A stretch of 64,000 nucleotides of DNA from Rhizobium sp. (GCA_002796995.1 PEKW01000005.1:576892-640891); one strand, 5' to 3'. Shown: positions 1 through 9,615, counted from the first letter of the stretch. The notes: generated from the letters alone by a model not told the origin. A program made the numbers and translations.

Positions 1-1
1 G

Positions 2-439
2 GGAACCGGCAGCGGTCCGACCGGCGGTTTTGCGCCGCTGGTGCCCGAACTTGACGTCACCAATATCGCGGCCAGCCTCGCCTTCTGGTGCGACGGCCTC
101 GGCTTTCGCGTCGCCTACGAACGACAGCAGGCGAAGTTCGCCTACCTCGAGCGCCAGGGTGCGCAGGTGATGCTGTGTGAAATCAACGGCAACTGGCAGG
201 TGGCACCGCTTCAACGGCCGTTTGGCCGGGGCATCAACTTCCAGATCGCCACGGACGACCTGGAGCCGACACTCGAAGCCCTCCGCAAACTGGATTGGCC
301 ACTCTTCGAAGAGCCGAGCGAAAGCTGGTATCGCATTGGCGAAAGCGAGGAAACCGGTTCGCGGGAATTCCTCGTCCAGGACCCGGACGGTTATCTAATC
401 CGGTTTTCCCAGTCCATCGGCAGACGCGGCATCGCCTAG
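2..439 (+). CDS. VOC (glyoxalase/bleomycin-resistance-like) protein, 5' partial
   Basis: About 145 residues are visible and the frame is open to the window edge. A GTG at 41 could start it, but the in-frame residues before it (GFAPLVPELDVTN) match the usual N-terminal beta strand of this family, so the real start is probably upstream of the window. Seen: the first half LAFWCDGLGFRVAYER and a later half with FQIATDDLEPTLEAL and FLVQDPDGYLIRFSQ, the two-module pattern of the vicinal oxygen chelate fold, ending in the usual D-P-D-G-Y-L-I-R-F strand. Family members bind metals, antibiotics or act as small isomerases/dioxygenases; the substrate here cannot be told. Its stop codon overlaps that of the convergent DUF2188 gene in the tetranucleotide CTAG. 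Confidence 0.85.
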   Translation, partial: GTGSGPTGGFAPLVPELDVTNIAASLAFWCDGLGFRVAYERQQAKFAYLERQGAQVMLCEINGNWQVAPLQRPFGRGINFQIATDDLEPTLEALRKLDWPLFEEPSESWYRIGESEETGSREFLVQDPDGYLIRFSQSIGRRGIA

Positions 440-702
440 GCCGGCGTTTCGCCCGATTCGTAGCGATCGACGATCTCGACTTCCGGCCGGTCGCCGCCGT
501 CGCTGTACTCGTAGTGCCACTTGCCCTTCTCGTCCTGATAGCTGATCTTGACGGGCTCGTCCCCGACCTGCTGCTCCTGCATGACGATACGCGCTGCCTC
601 CAGGGCCTCGTCATGGCTGGCAAAGCTTTCGGAAAAGACGTCGCCGAGCTTGTAGGCCCATCCCCCATCGTGAGGAACGATCTCGTAGGCAACTTTGGTC
701 AT
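436..702 (-). CDS. DUF2188 domain protein
   Basis: Small soluble protein of 88 residues beginning MTKVAYEIVPHDGGWAYKLG. I chose the ATG at 702 because it is preceded by a strong AAGGAGG ribosome site and because the family begins with this beta strand; the frame continues upstream without similarity. The pattern V-P-H-D-G-G-W-A followed by a stretch with EALEAARIVM fits DUF2188, a family of short two-stranded-plus-helix proteins of unknown function, common in rhizobia. The C-terminus (residues 55-88) adds a charged tail with several acidic residues. It is convergent with the VOC gene and shares the CTAG stop overlap. Confidence 0.8.
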   Translation of the reverse strand: MTKVAYEIVPHDGGWAYKLGDVFSESFASHDEALEAARIVMQEQQVGDEPVKISYQDEKGKWHYEYSDGGDRPEVEIVDRYESGETPA

Positions 703-847
703 TCTGTCCTCCTTCCTTAAGCTTTGGCTTAGTATCGCATCAAGCGCATCAATCCGCAAACCCGAAGCGGGGCGGAACAGTTCCATCCGCTCGTCCGTTC
801 CCGCCCATCGCACCTAAAGGTCTGCACGCAATGCACAGGAGCCGCCC

Positions 848-1933
848 ATGCTGAGACAGGAGAAAATCCTTCTCTTTCCAATCCTTATGGCCGTTCTCGG
901 ATTCAGTCTGGAACACGAGATCCTCGCCATGGGCACGGCCGTATCGCTCGTCGCCGCCGCGGTCCTGATCGGCGCCATCGTCGCGGCATCGCTGCGCGTC
1001 GCCCACCACGCCGAGGTGCTCGCCGTCAAGGTCGGCGACCCCTACGGCACGATGATCCTGACGCTATCGGCGGTGGCGGTGGAGGTGCTGATCCTCGCCA
1101 TCATGATGAACAACGAAGGCTCGCCGACCCTGGTGCGCGACACGATCTATTCGGCGGTGATGCTCGACATCAACGGCATTCTCGGCCTGGCCGCCCTGCT
1201 CGGCGGACTCAAGCATGGCGAGCAGCCGTATAACGACGATTCGGGCAAGACCTACGGCGTGATGATCTTGACCGCCATGGGCATATCCATGGTCGTGCCG
1301 GAGTTCATTCCGCTCGACAAATGGCAGTATTTCTCCTTTTTCACCATCTTCGCCATGGTCGCGCTCTACGGCCTGTTCCTGCGCATGCAGGTCGGCACCC
1401 ACAGCTATTTCTTCAGCTACAGCTATCCGCGCGGAAAGAAGCGCGACACGGAGGAGCATGATCCCGCCGACGCGGACGAACCGACGGCGCGCTCGATCGG
1501 CGTGATCCTCTTCGGCGTCGTGCTGATCGGCGTGCTGGCCGAGCTGATGTCGACCTTCATGAACACCGGCCTGAAGGAAATCGGTGCGCCAGTGGCGCTC
1601 ACCGCCATCCTCGTCGCCGGCATTTCCGCCGGACCGGAAATCCTCACCGCGCTTCGCGCCGCCCTTGCCGACCGCATGCAGGCGACCGTCAACATCGCCA
1701 TGGGCGCCTCGCTGTCGACGGTCATTCTGACCGTGCCCGTCATGGAGGCGATCGCCCTTTATACCGGCCAGCCTTTCATCATGGCGATGACGCCGGTGCA
1801 GACGGTGATGGTCGCCATCACGCTGATCGCCGCGGCCATCAACCTCAACGACGGCGAGACCAACGCGATCGAAGGCATGACCCATTTCATCCTGTTTGCC
1901 ACCTTCATCATGCTGTCCTTCCTCGGCCTCTGA
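848..1933 (+). CDS. ChaA-family calcium/proton antiporter (y4hA-like)
   Basis: Polytopic inner-membrane protein of 361 residues with about 10-11 hydrophobic segments. The two internally related halves each carry the antiporter signature: GDPYGTMILTLSAVAVEV near residues 63-80 and GAPVALTAILVAGISAGPEI near 240-265, with the acidic residue expected to take part in cation exchange. A hydrophilic acidic loop (about 196-215, KKRDTEEHDPADADEPT) separates the halves. This is the architecture of ChaA/CaCA cation exchangers, which expel Ca2+ or Na+ in exchange for protons; rhizobial copies are usually named ionic transporter y4hA. The ATG at 848 follows a weak Shine-Dalgarno. It is monocistronic, followed by a stem-loop at 1951-1976. 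Ion preference is not evident. Confidence 0.85.
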   Translation: MLRQEKILLFPILMAVLGFSLEHEILAMGTAVSLVAAAVLIGAIVAASLRVAHHAEVLAVKVGDPYGTMILTLSAVAVEVLILAIMMNNEGSPTLVRDTIYSAVMLDINGILGLAALLGGLKHGEQPYNDDSGKTYGVMILTAMGISMVVPEFIPLDKWQYFSFFTIFAMVALYGLFLRMQVGTHSYFFSYSYPRGKKRDTEEHDPADADEPTARSIGVILFGVVLIGVLAELMSTFMNTGLKEIGAPVALTAILVAGISAGPEILTALRAALADRMQATVNIAMGASLSTVILTVPVMEAIALYTGQPFIMAMTPVQTVMVAITLIAAAINLNDGETNAIEGMTHFILFATFIMLSFLGL

Positions 1934-1950
1934 AGGTTTTTCGTCACCCG

Positions 1951-1976
1951 AAAGGGCGGAACTTTTTCCGCCCTTT
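1951..1976 (+). terminator. stem-loop after the antiporter gene
   Basis: Perfect 11-bp arms AAAGGGCGGAA (1951-1961) and TTCCGCCCTTT (1966-1976) with a 4-nt loop, 18 bp after the stop codon. There is only a short T stretch in the 3' arm, so termination is likely but not certain. Confidence 0.6.
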
Positions 1977-2088
1977 CCGCTTTCCCCGGTCATGGTCCCC
2001 GGCGTGACGAAGGGCTCGCCCCATTCTCACCAAGATAGCGGACCAGAAACTTCCCGCGGTCGCGGGGGGCAAACTCGGGAGCCGAACC

Positions 2089-3312
2089 TTGAAGAGACTC
2101 GACGTTATCGACGGCATGCGCGGCTATTTTCTGGTCTTCATGCTGATCAACCACCTGGTCTTCACCGGCGGCCTCTGGCTCGTCCAGATCAACCACCGCA
2201 ACCTGGCCTTCGTCGAGGATGCGCAGGGCTTCGTCTTCCTGTCGGGCCTTTTGACCGGCATGGTCTATGCCCGCAAGATGATGAAGGACGGCTATGCCGT
2301 GGCGCGTGACCGGATCTGGTCGCGGGTCTTCGAACTCTACCGCTATGCGATGGGCATCGTGCTGGTGATTCTCGCCCTGCAGCTCGTGTTGCCCGGCGCC
2401 GCAACGATCTGGACCAACTGGCTCGGCGCTACCCGGATCGACGATCCGCTGCGTCTCGCAGCCATTGCCGGCTTCCTGTTCCAGCCGACCTTCATGGACA
2501 TCCTGCCGCAATACATCATCTACATGTTCTTCGCCCCGGCCATCATCTGGCTCTGCTTGCAGGGCCGGTGGAAGACGGTGGCGATCATTTCCGTGCTGGC
2601 ATGGATGGCCGCCCAGCTCGGCCTGCAGCGCATCGTCACCTATCCGGTCAGCGACTGGCTCTCAGGCGGCGCTGATGCCGAGAAGGAAGGCATTCGCGCC
2701 TCGTTCAACCTGCTCGGCTGGCAGATCGTCTTCTTCGCCGGCCTGCTTGCGGGCACGCTGACCTCGATGAAGAGGGTCGAGTGGACCCGTATCTTCGATC
2801 CGCACAAGGATTTCATCGCCAAGGCGGCGCTGGCCGTCTGCGCCTTCTTCCTGCCGCTGCGCATCCTCACCGCCCACGGCATGATGCCGGGCATCGTGCT
2901 GGAGAAGTTCGGCCTGATGGAAGTGCGCGCCGACTTCGGTCCGGTCTATCTGCTGAACTTCGCCGCCGTCGCCTATGGCCTCGCGTGGCTGCTGATCGCC
3001 GGCCCGCGCCACGACAATGCGACGATCCGCAAGATCGCCTCGGCGCTCACCGGCCTGTTCTCGCTGAGCTATCTCCAGCTGCTCGGCCGCCATTCGCTGC
3101 AGATCTATGTCTGGCACGTGCTGATCGTCTACGGCGTCTTCTATCTCGACGGCCGCTTCGGCGCCTTCTCCGACGCGACCAAGACCGTCATCACCTTCGG
3201 TTCGCTGGCCTTGCTCAGCCTGCCCGCCCTGTGGCGCGAGCGCAACCGCACACCCGCCGCTCCGGCACCCGCACTGACAAAGCTGCCGGCGACCATGAAG
3301 ATCGCCACCTGA
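2089..3312 (+). CDS. opgC: OpgC-type periplasmic glucan succinyltransferase
   Basis: Integral membrane protein of 407 residues with about ten transmembrane segments. The N-terminus KRLDVIDGMRGYFLVFML is the hallmark of the OpgC family, acyltransferase-like membrane enzymes that add succinyl groups to osmoregulated periplasmic (cyclic beta-1,2) glucans, making them anionic; in Brucella and Rhodobacter OpgC does this job. The late segment RHSLQIYVWHVLIVYGVFYLDG is also typical. The start is a TTG at 2089, preceded by a GGGAG site; no ATG lies near the conserved N-terminus. The last 30 residues form a Pro/Ala-rich cytoplasmic tail. It stands alone, convergent with aatA across a shared terminator. 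No glucan synthase gene (ndvA/ndvB type) is in the window. Confidence 0.85.
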   Translation: MKRLDVIDGMRGYFLVFMLINHLVFTGGLWLVQINHRNLAFVEDAQGFVFLSGLLTGMVYARKMMKDGYAVARDRIWSRVFELYRYAMGIVLVILALQLVLPGAATIWTNWLGATRIDDPLRLAAIAGFLFQPTFMDILPQYIIYMFFAPAIIWLCLQGRWKTVAIISVLAWMAAQLGLQRIVTYPVSDWLSGGADAEKEGIRASFNLLGWQIVFFAGLLAGTLTSMKRVEWTRIFDPHKDFIAKAALAVCAFFLPLRILTAHGMMPGIVLEKFGLMEVRADFGPVYLLNFAAVAYGLAWLLIAGPRHDNATIRKIASALTGLFSLSYLQLLGRHSLQIYVWHVLIVYGVFYLDGRFGAFSDATKTVITFGSLALLSLPALWRERNRTPAAPAPALTKLPATMKIAT

Positions 3313-3339
3313 CGGTAGGGCACATCACCAACCAAACGA

Positions 3340-3369
3340 AAAGGGCGGGACCGCGAGGCCCCGCCCTTT
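3340..3369. terminator. bidirectional terminator between opgC and aatA
   Basis: Perfect arms AAAGGGCGGG (3340-3349) and CCCGCCCTTT (3360-3369) with a 10-nt loop lie between two convergent genes. On the minus strand the hairpin is followed by TTTTCG-TTT, a reasonable U-run for aatA; on the plus strand the run is weaker. Confidence 0.75.
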
Positions 3370-3391
3370 CTCGTGTTGTCTTTTGTCGCGC

Positions 3392-4657
<1,266 letters not shown>

Positions 4658-4812
4658 CTATGGCGAAATCGTCCCCGCGTTTCAAGCGGAAAGCGGCCGG
4701 GCGCCGGCAATCGCCAAAGTTTTCATTTTTAAGTCTTTCTTAATCCGGAGGTAAGCCTTCGGCGATAGACTTGCGTGCACGACACTATCGAAGCAATCAC
4801 GACGCGAAACCG

Positions 4813-5736
4813 ATGACCACGAACAGCATCTATGCCCAGCTCGTCAAGACAGGAGACGCCTGGTCGACGGCCTATGGCCCCTTCGTGCTGCGCTCCGCCC
4901 TTCAGCCGATCTTCAAGAAGGTGGCGGACGGCGTCTTCGACATTCATGCCTTCCAGGGACTGGTGCGGGCCGAGCGCAACGGAGAGGCCTATCCGCCCTC
5001 GCAGTTCTTCCCGCTGGTCGCCCCTGAGGATCTGCCCGCCGTCGACAGCCTGCTGCGCAGCATCCACATCCTCAATGCCGGCCTGCTGCAGCGGGAACGC
5101 ACCATGGTCGTGGTGAGCTTCCAGCCGCAGCTCTTCACCGACGGCGTCGAGCTGCGCCACGAACTCGACCGCATTCGCCTCGCGGCCCACGAGGCCCGGC
5201 TGGCGCCCGAGCGCATCATCTGCGACGTGTCGGCCGGCAGCGGAAACGGCAAGCTCATCGCCCGCACCATCGGGCAGCTGCGCGGCGCCGGCCTGCGCAT
5301 TTCCATGTCGAACTACGAGGCGAGCGAACACGACATCCAGGACGTACTCGCCCTGCGGCCCGACTTCGTCCGCTTCGACGGGGACTGGGTGCGGGACTAC
5401 CTGCACAATTCTGCCGGCTCCGCCTTGCTGCGCGTCATCGTGCGCCAATTGCAGGACGAAGGCATAGAGCCGATCTTCGAGCAACTGGAGGAGACCTGGC
5501 AGGTCGATCTCTGCCTCGAACTGGGCGTGACCCTGCTGCAGGGCTATGCGCTGGCCCGGCCGCAGATCGCCCCGACCGCGTTCAACGACGAATATCCGGA
5601 AATGCTGCTGCCCCCGGCCGAGCCCTCAGCCGCGCCTGCGCCGCCATCGGAGAGCCCGGCGGAACCCGCGGCCCTCGCCGCACCGCGCGGCGAGCCCGTA
5701 ACGCGGCCGGTCCGGGTCTTCGGCAAGCGCCGCTAA
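4813..5736 (+). CDS. degenerate EAL-domain protein, probably non-catalytic
   Basis: A protein of 307 residues made of one EAL-like domain (about 15-265) and a Pro/Ala-rich tail (270-307). The fold is recognisable (FVLRSALQPIF, then LRPDFVRFDGDWV, then LLQGYALARP), but the catalytic signature is lost: where EAL phosphodiesterases have E-A-L this has Q48-G-L, and where they have the metal-binding D-D-F-G it has S-N-Y-E. The glutamate of the V-A-E-G-V motif is also not kept. c-di-GMP hydrolysis is therefore unlikely; such proteins usually bind nucleotides or partners. I prefer the ATG at 4813 to an in-frame TTG at 4771, which would add 14 residues unlike the family. No neighbours with an obvious link. 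Confidence 0.8.
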   Translation: MTTNSIYAQLVKTGDAWSTAYGPFVLRSALQPIFKKVADGVFDIHAFQGLVRAERNGEAYPPSQFFPLVAPEDLPAVDSLLRSIHILNAGLLQRERTMVVVSFQPQLFTDGVELRHELDRIRLAAHEARLAPERIICDVSAGSGNGKLIARTIGQLRGAGLRISMSNYEASEHDIQDVLALRPDFVRFDGDWVRDYLHNSAGSALLRVIVRQLQDEGIEPIFEQLEETWQVDLCLELGVTLLQGYALARPQIAPTAFNDEYPEMLLPPAEPSAAPAPPSESPAEPAALAAPRGEPVTRPVRVFGKRR

Positions 5737-5900
5737 CGGGCCTCGCTTGCAGGCATCCTGCCTGTTGAAATGGCAGGCGTCGACGTCGCCACGATATCGC
5801 CATGATAAATGCCGGGTGACGCCGCAATTCGGTCCCCGTGAAGCCCTCAAACAGGGTTCTTCTCCTCGCATTGCACGAATTCAATTGCGAGGAATGACGA

Positions 5901-6365
5901 ATGTTTCTGGAAGACGAAAATTCCGAAGCGCGTCCTTGGTTCCAACTCTTCCTTGAGCGCGGCCGCATGGCCTTTGTCGGCCTTTTTGCCTGTGCCGTCA
6001 TGCTGATCGGCCTGGCCGCCACGGCCCGGGCGGAGACCTTGCCGCCGCAGCCGGCCGGTGACGCCGCCATCGTCCTTCCCCTCGCAGCCGTCCCGGAAGC
6101 CGAAGGCGAGGCGCAGGCCTCCAAGACCGCCCCCTCGGTCACCGTCGACCCGATGCCGACCGCATCGACGCCGCTTTCCGCCTCGCGGCTGGTCACCAAC
6201 CCCACCGGCCTGGCGCTGCCGCGGACGGAAACGCTCTCCGACCGGTATATCCTGCTCGGCCTGATGATGGTCTGCTTCGCCGCGATGGCGGCCGGCAGTC
6301 TGGCGCTCTGGCGCCGCAGCCTGAAGGAACTGTTCCGCGCCGAGACGGACCGTCGTCGTGCCTGA
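5901..6365 (+). CDS. small membrane protein with sortase-type sorting signal (possible relic of VIT/vWA sortase substrate)
   Basis: A protein of 154 residues. Seen: a signal-like hydrophobic segment (23-42, ending A-R-A-E), an Ala/Pro-rich extracytoplasmic stretch (43-105), the pentapeptide LPRTE (106-110), a second hydrophobic segment (117-136) and a basic tail starting RRS at 138. LPxT plus membrane span plus basic tail is a sortase sorting signal. Known: in proteobacteria the substrate of class GN sortases is a long VIT/vWA protein ending this way and encoded just before the sortase. Inference: this gene keeps the ends of such a protein but lacks the VIT and vWA domains. The next gene overlaps by 8 nt and resembles a sortase N-terminus. 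Alternatively it is simply an uncharacterised small membrane protein. Confidence 0.6.
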   Translation: MFLEDENSEARPWFQLFLERGRMAFVGLFACAVMLIGLAATARAETLPPQPAGDAAIVLPLAAVPEAEGEAQASKTAPSVTVDPMPTASTPLSASRLVTNPTGLALPRTETLSDRYILLGLMMVCFAAMAAGSLALWRRSLKELFRAETDRRRA

Positions 6366-6642
6366 TCACTCACCCCGCAGCCGCCCGCCCCTGTGGCGCC
6401 GGCTCGGCCCGGCCGAACGTGCCGTTGCCCTCGCCATTGTCGTCGTCGCGATCGGCGGCCTGCTGCTCATCGCCGACGGGCTCTACATCAAGGCAAGGGC
6501 CACCGACTCCCTGCCATCTCGGACCGCGGCGTGTATCCAATCACCCATTCCGGCCGCGCTTGACAGCGGTAGTTGCGCCGCTGACGCGACGATCACGTTC
6601 CCGCCATCTCCCCTTGCCAATCCGGCCTCGCTCCCCAGATAG
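6358..6642 (+). pseudogene. truncated class GN sortase-like gene
   Basis: Open frame of 94 codons with a GTG start inside the end of the preceding gene (8-nt overlap). Residues 1-48 read like the N-terminus of a class GN sortase: a Pro/Arg-rich start, the transmembrane segment AVALAIVVVAIGGLLLIADG (22-41) and then LYIKARA. After this the similarity stops; the remaining 46 residues (Ser/Pro/Ala-rich) contain neither the catalytic T-L-x-T-C box nor the sortase histidine, and I see no continuation in the other two frames up to 6669. The gene pair order, substrate then sortase, is the standard order for this system. If translated, it would be a one-span membrane peptide. Sequence comparison with intact sortases is needed to settle it, so confidence is moderate. 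Confidence 0.45.
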
Positions 6643-6669
6643 ATCACTGGATCACAGGGAGGCCGACAC

Positions 6670-7836
6670 ATGACCCTAACCGCAGCACCACGACGCCCGG
6701 GCAATCGCAGACGCATGACGGCGGGCACGTCACTGGCTCTTCTGCTGCTGGTAGCCCCGGCCATGGCAGCCGATCGCTTCTCCTCGAAGAAGGCGGAACT
6801 GGACGTGACAGCCGTTGCGACCGGCCTTGAGCATCCGTGGTCGGTCGAGGTGCTGCCCGACGGCGCCTATATCGTCACCGAACGCCCCGGGCGTCTGCGC
6901 ATCGTGCGGGACATGAAGCTGGGCGAACCGATCGCCGGCCTGCCCGAACTCTTCGTCGGGGGCCAGGGCGGCCTGCTCGACGTAGCCCTCTCCCCCGACT
7001 TTTCCGAAAGCCGGAAGCTCTATTTCACCGCCTCCATACCGGGCGACGGTGGCCAGGGAACGGCGCTCTTCGCCGCTCGCCTGTCCGACGACGAGGCGAA
7101 GCTGGAAAACGTCGACAGACTCTTCGCCATGAATCGCTTCACCGGCACCACCCAACACTTCGGCTCGCGCATTGCGATCGCCGGGGACGGCAGCCTGTTC
7201 TTCGGCATCGGCGAGCGGGGCGAGATGGATCGGGCGCAGGATCCGCAGGATCATGCCGGCTCGATCCTGCATGTTGGTCCAGACGGCAAGCCTGCCGCGG
7301 GCAATCCCTTCGCCGACGGCGGCAAGGGTCGTCCCGAGATCTGGTCGATAGGCCATCGCAATCCGCAAGGCATCGTCATCGATCCCGCCGACGGCACGCT
7401 CTTCACCGTCGAGCACGGCGCGCGCGGCGGCGACGAGATCAACACGCCGAAGGCCGGCAGCAATTACGGCTGGCCGGTCGTTTCTTACGGCAAGCACTAT
7501 TCCGGCGCGGAAATCGGCATAGGCCAGTCGGCCAAGGGCTATGAACTGCCCGTGCATTATTGGGATCCGTCGATCGCACCGGGCGCCATCGACGTCTACC
7601 GCGGCGCCATGTTCCCAGAATGGGACGGCGACTTTCTCGTCGCCGCGCTCAAATACGAACTCCTCGCCCGCATCGAACGCGACGAGAGCGGCGCGATCGT
7701 CGGCGAGGAACGCCTGCTCGCCGGCGAATACGGGCGCCTTCGCGACGTGAAGGTCGCGCCGGACGGTTCGGTCCTGCTGCTGACCGACGAGGAAGACGGC
7801 CAGCTGCTGCGCATCAGCCGCGCCCCCGCCCCCTAG
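6670..7836 (+). CDS. PQQ-dependent aldose sugar dehydrogenase family protein (YliI/Asd-like), exported
   Basis: A protein of 388 residues with a signal peptide (about 20-36, LALLLLVAPAMAA) after an Arg-rich start. The mature part is a six-bladed beta-propeller of the glucose/sorbosone dehydrogenase family: GLEHPWSVEVLPDGAYIVTERPGRLR, GGQGGLLDVALSPDF, FGSRIAIAGDGSLFFGIGERG, SIGHRNPQGIVIDP, TVEHGARGGDEIN and NYGWPVVSYG are all present in the usual order. The histidine of the E-H-G segment and the G-H-R-N segment line the active site in characterised relatives. Known members oxidise aldoses in the periplasm with PQQ. Start at ATG 6670, after GGGAGG; an internal ATG at 6715 would also leave a signal peptide. 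The stop codon overlaps that of the convergent gene in CTAG. Confidence 0.88.
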   Translation: MTLTAAPRRPGNRRRMTAGTSLALLLLVAPAMAADRFSSKKAELDVTAVATGLEHPWSVEVLPDGAYIVTERPGRLRIVRDMKLGEPIAGLPELFVGGQGGLLDVALSPDFSESRKLYFTASIPGDGGQGTALFAARLSDDEAKLENVDRLFAMNRFTGTTQHFGSRIAIAGDGSLFFGIGERGEMDRAQDPQDHAGSILHVGPDGKPAAGNPFADGGKGRPEIWSIGHRNPQGIVIDPADGTLFTVEHGARGGDEINTPKAGSNYGWPVVSYGKHYSGAEIGIGQSAKGYELPVHYWDPSIAPGAIDVYRGAMFPEWDGDFLVAALKYELLARIERDESGAIVGEERLLAGEYGRLRDVKVAPDGSVLLLTDEEDGQLLRISRAPAP

Positions 7837-8462
7837 TCCCCTGTTCGAGGCGGACCTGCCCAGACCGGCGTCCAGTTCTGCGGCCCGCCAAGGTCATAGG
7901 CGTCGCAGGCGCCTTTGACACGCTGGTCCTTCAGCACGAGCACATGGTTGTTGCGCGTCAGGTCGACATGCCACCGGTACCACGAACCGCAATCACCGGA
8001 GCCCCGGCCGCGGTGAAAGGACGTCAGTGTCTTCGTCGAGGGTTCGTAGGTCAGATTGTAGGCGATCATCAGGATTGACGGCCCCTCTTTTGTCATGTCC
8101 GGAAACACGATGCGGTGGAGGTTGGCTTCGTCGATGCCGAAATAAAGGGCGTATGGTTCGTTGTAGGCACCGGGCGTGCCGCAGGGCATGAGAACCAGAC
8201 GATTGCCCTCAGCGTCCTCTAGGTCCGTGCCGGGCGCGAACCGGAGCCTCGCCTCGTCCACATGGCAGGGGGAGGCTTCCTGCGTGAACGCCGGGAGAAT
8301 GGGCGCCGGTATCGCGTCATAGCTGTCGATCGCTTTCGCGACAGGCCGTTCCGTCGCCGGCATTTCGCCGCTTGATTCGGCGGCACACATCGCACCGGCA
8401 GCCGCCGTCGCGGCGCTGGCGATCGTCAGCAGTCCCCTCGTCAATACTCGCGCTGCCGTCAT
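7833..8462 (-). CDS. DUF1176-type exported protein
   Basis: A protein of 209 residues with an N-terminal signal segment (about 8-27, rich in Ala). The second half has the DUF1176 pattern: CGTPGAYNEPYALYFGI (about 92-108), a middle T-Y-E-P-S-T-K-T-L-T-S-F-H-R-G-R-G segment, G-S-G-D-C-G-S-W-Y-R-W-H-V and a final C-D-A-Y-D-L-G-G. The four cysteines visible in the mature part would suit a disulfide-bonded periplasmic protein. DUF1176 function is unknown. The length is shorter than many members because the N-terminal repeat is missing. Its stop overlaps the stop of the sugar dehydrogenase gene (CTAG, 7833-7836). It is divergent from the EamA exporter gene. Confidence 0.75.
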   Translation of the reverse strand: MTAARVLTRGLLTIASAATAAAGAMCAAESSGEMPATERPVAKAIDSYDAIPAPILPAFTQEASPCHVDEARLRFAPGTDLEDAEGNRLVLMPCGTPGAYNEPYALYFGIDEANLHRIVFPDMTKEGPSILMIAYNLTYEPSTKTLTSFHRGRGSGDCGSWYRWHVDLTRNNHVLVLKDQRVKGACDAYDLGGPQNWTPVWAGPPRTGD

Positions 8463-8568
8463 GTTCCTGTTCGTTTCCGGATGTCTCTCGCCTGACGTTC
8501 GACCTTGTCGAACACAAAATCAACTGTTACGCCTCGCCTCCCACCATCCATCCGCGATCCGGAACCCC

Positions 8569-9459
8569 ATGTCTCGCATCCAGGCCAATCTCCTCCTCCT
8601 TCTCGCCGCCGCGATCTGGGGCGGAGGCTTCGTCGCCCAGTCGGAGGCGATGGAATGGTTGGGACCCAACTGCTTTAACGCGCTGCGTTTTGCGCTGGCG
8701 ACCCTCGCCGTCCTGCCCTTCGCGCTTCGCGAGGCCAAAGGCGCCGGCCGGCCCCTCTCCCTTCGCGACTATGGCTGGTTCCTGCTCGTCGGGCTGTCCC
8801 TCCTCGTCGCGCAGACCCTGCAGCAGATCGGCATCCAGTCGACGAGCGTCACCAATGCCAGCTTCCTCACCGGCCTCTACGTCGTGCTCGTTCCTGTCAT
8901 CGCCGTCGCCGTGCTCCGCCGCCGGCCGCACTGGGTCATCTGGCCGGCCGCATTGATCACCGTGCTCGGCATCCTGCTGCTGAACGGCGGCTCGCTCTCG
9001 GCGCTTGGCGACGGCGACATCCTCGTCATCCTGTGCGCCATCTTCCTCGCCGTGCAGATCACGCTGACGCCGATTGCGGTCGGGTTCAGCGAACGGCCGC
9101 TGGCGCTCGCCACGGTGCAGTTCGCCGTCTGCGCCGTGGGCGCCGGCAGCGCCGCCACGGCGCTCGAGCCGATCAGCACCAGCGCCATCATCTCGGCCCT
9201 GCCCGAAATCCTCTATGGCGGGCTGCTCTCCTCGGGCCTCGCCTTCGTCCTGCAGATCATCGGACAGCGCTATACGACCGCCCCGCAGGCGGCGATCTTC
9301 CTGTCGTCGGAAGCCCTGTTCGGCGCGCTTTTCGGCGCAGTGCTGCTGGCGGAAACCCTACCCGGCATCGGATATGCCGGCTGCGGCCTGATCTTTGCCG
9401 CCATGCTGCTGGTGGAACTCGTGCCGGAACTCACCCGGCGGCGGGCCGTGGCCGCCTAG
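8569..9459 (+). CDS. EamA (DMT superfamily) transporter
   Basis: Inner-membrane protein of 296 residues with about ten transmembrane segments in two EamA repeats. The start MSRIQANLLLLLAAAIWGGG with the following F-V-A-Q-S-E-A-M and the repeat motif A-L-R-F-A-L-A-T are typical, as is Y-T-T-A-P-Q-A-A-I-F-L-S-S-E-A-L-F-G-A in the second repeat. I use the ATG at 8569, where the family N-terminus begins, not the ATG at 8461. Members export amino acids or other small metabolites; the substrate cannot be inferred here. Confidence 0.88.
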   Translation: MSRIQANLLLLLAAAIWGGGFVAQSEAMEWLGPNCFNALRFALATLAVLPFALREAKGAGRPLSLRDYGWFLLVGLSLLVAQTLQQIGIQSTSVTNASFLTGLYVVLVPVIAVAVLRRRPHWVIWPAALITVLGILLLNGGSLSALGDGDILVILCAIFLAVQITLTPIAVGFSERPLALATVQFAVCAVGAGSAATALEPISTSAIISALPEILYGGLLSSGLAFVLQIIGQRYTTAPQAAIFLSSEALFGALFGAVLLAETLPGIGYAGCGLIFAAMLLVELVPELTRRRAVAA

Positions 9460-9576
9460 CGGCTATTTCACCCCTTGCGAAAATACGCCAACTTTTCCTA
9501 GTGAAGGAAGGTTTTGACCAAAAAAATGCATCGCTCGCGATGCATTATGCACCGGTCAAGCAAAATATTTCGCCGA

Positions 9577-9615
9577 CAGGCCGCAAGCCCGCAAAACACG
9601 GGCTTTCGGGGCCTG
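9577..9615 (+). other. compound hairpin upstream of cspA
   Basis: Outer arms CAGGCC (9577-9582) and GGCCTG (9610-9615) enclose inner arms AAGCCCG (9585-9591) and CGGGCTT (9599-9605) with a 7-nt loop. There is no T-run after it, so it is not a standard terminator. It could be part of an RNA structure or mark the end of the EamA transcript. Confidence 0.5.

Noticed and set aside
6549..6590. TTGACA at 6560-6565 as a -35 box for the sugar dehydrogenase gene
   Set aside because: No acceptable -10 box lies 16-18 bp downstream (GACGCG at the expected place).
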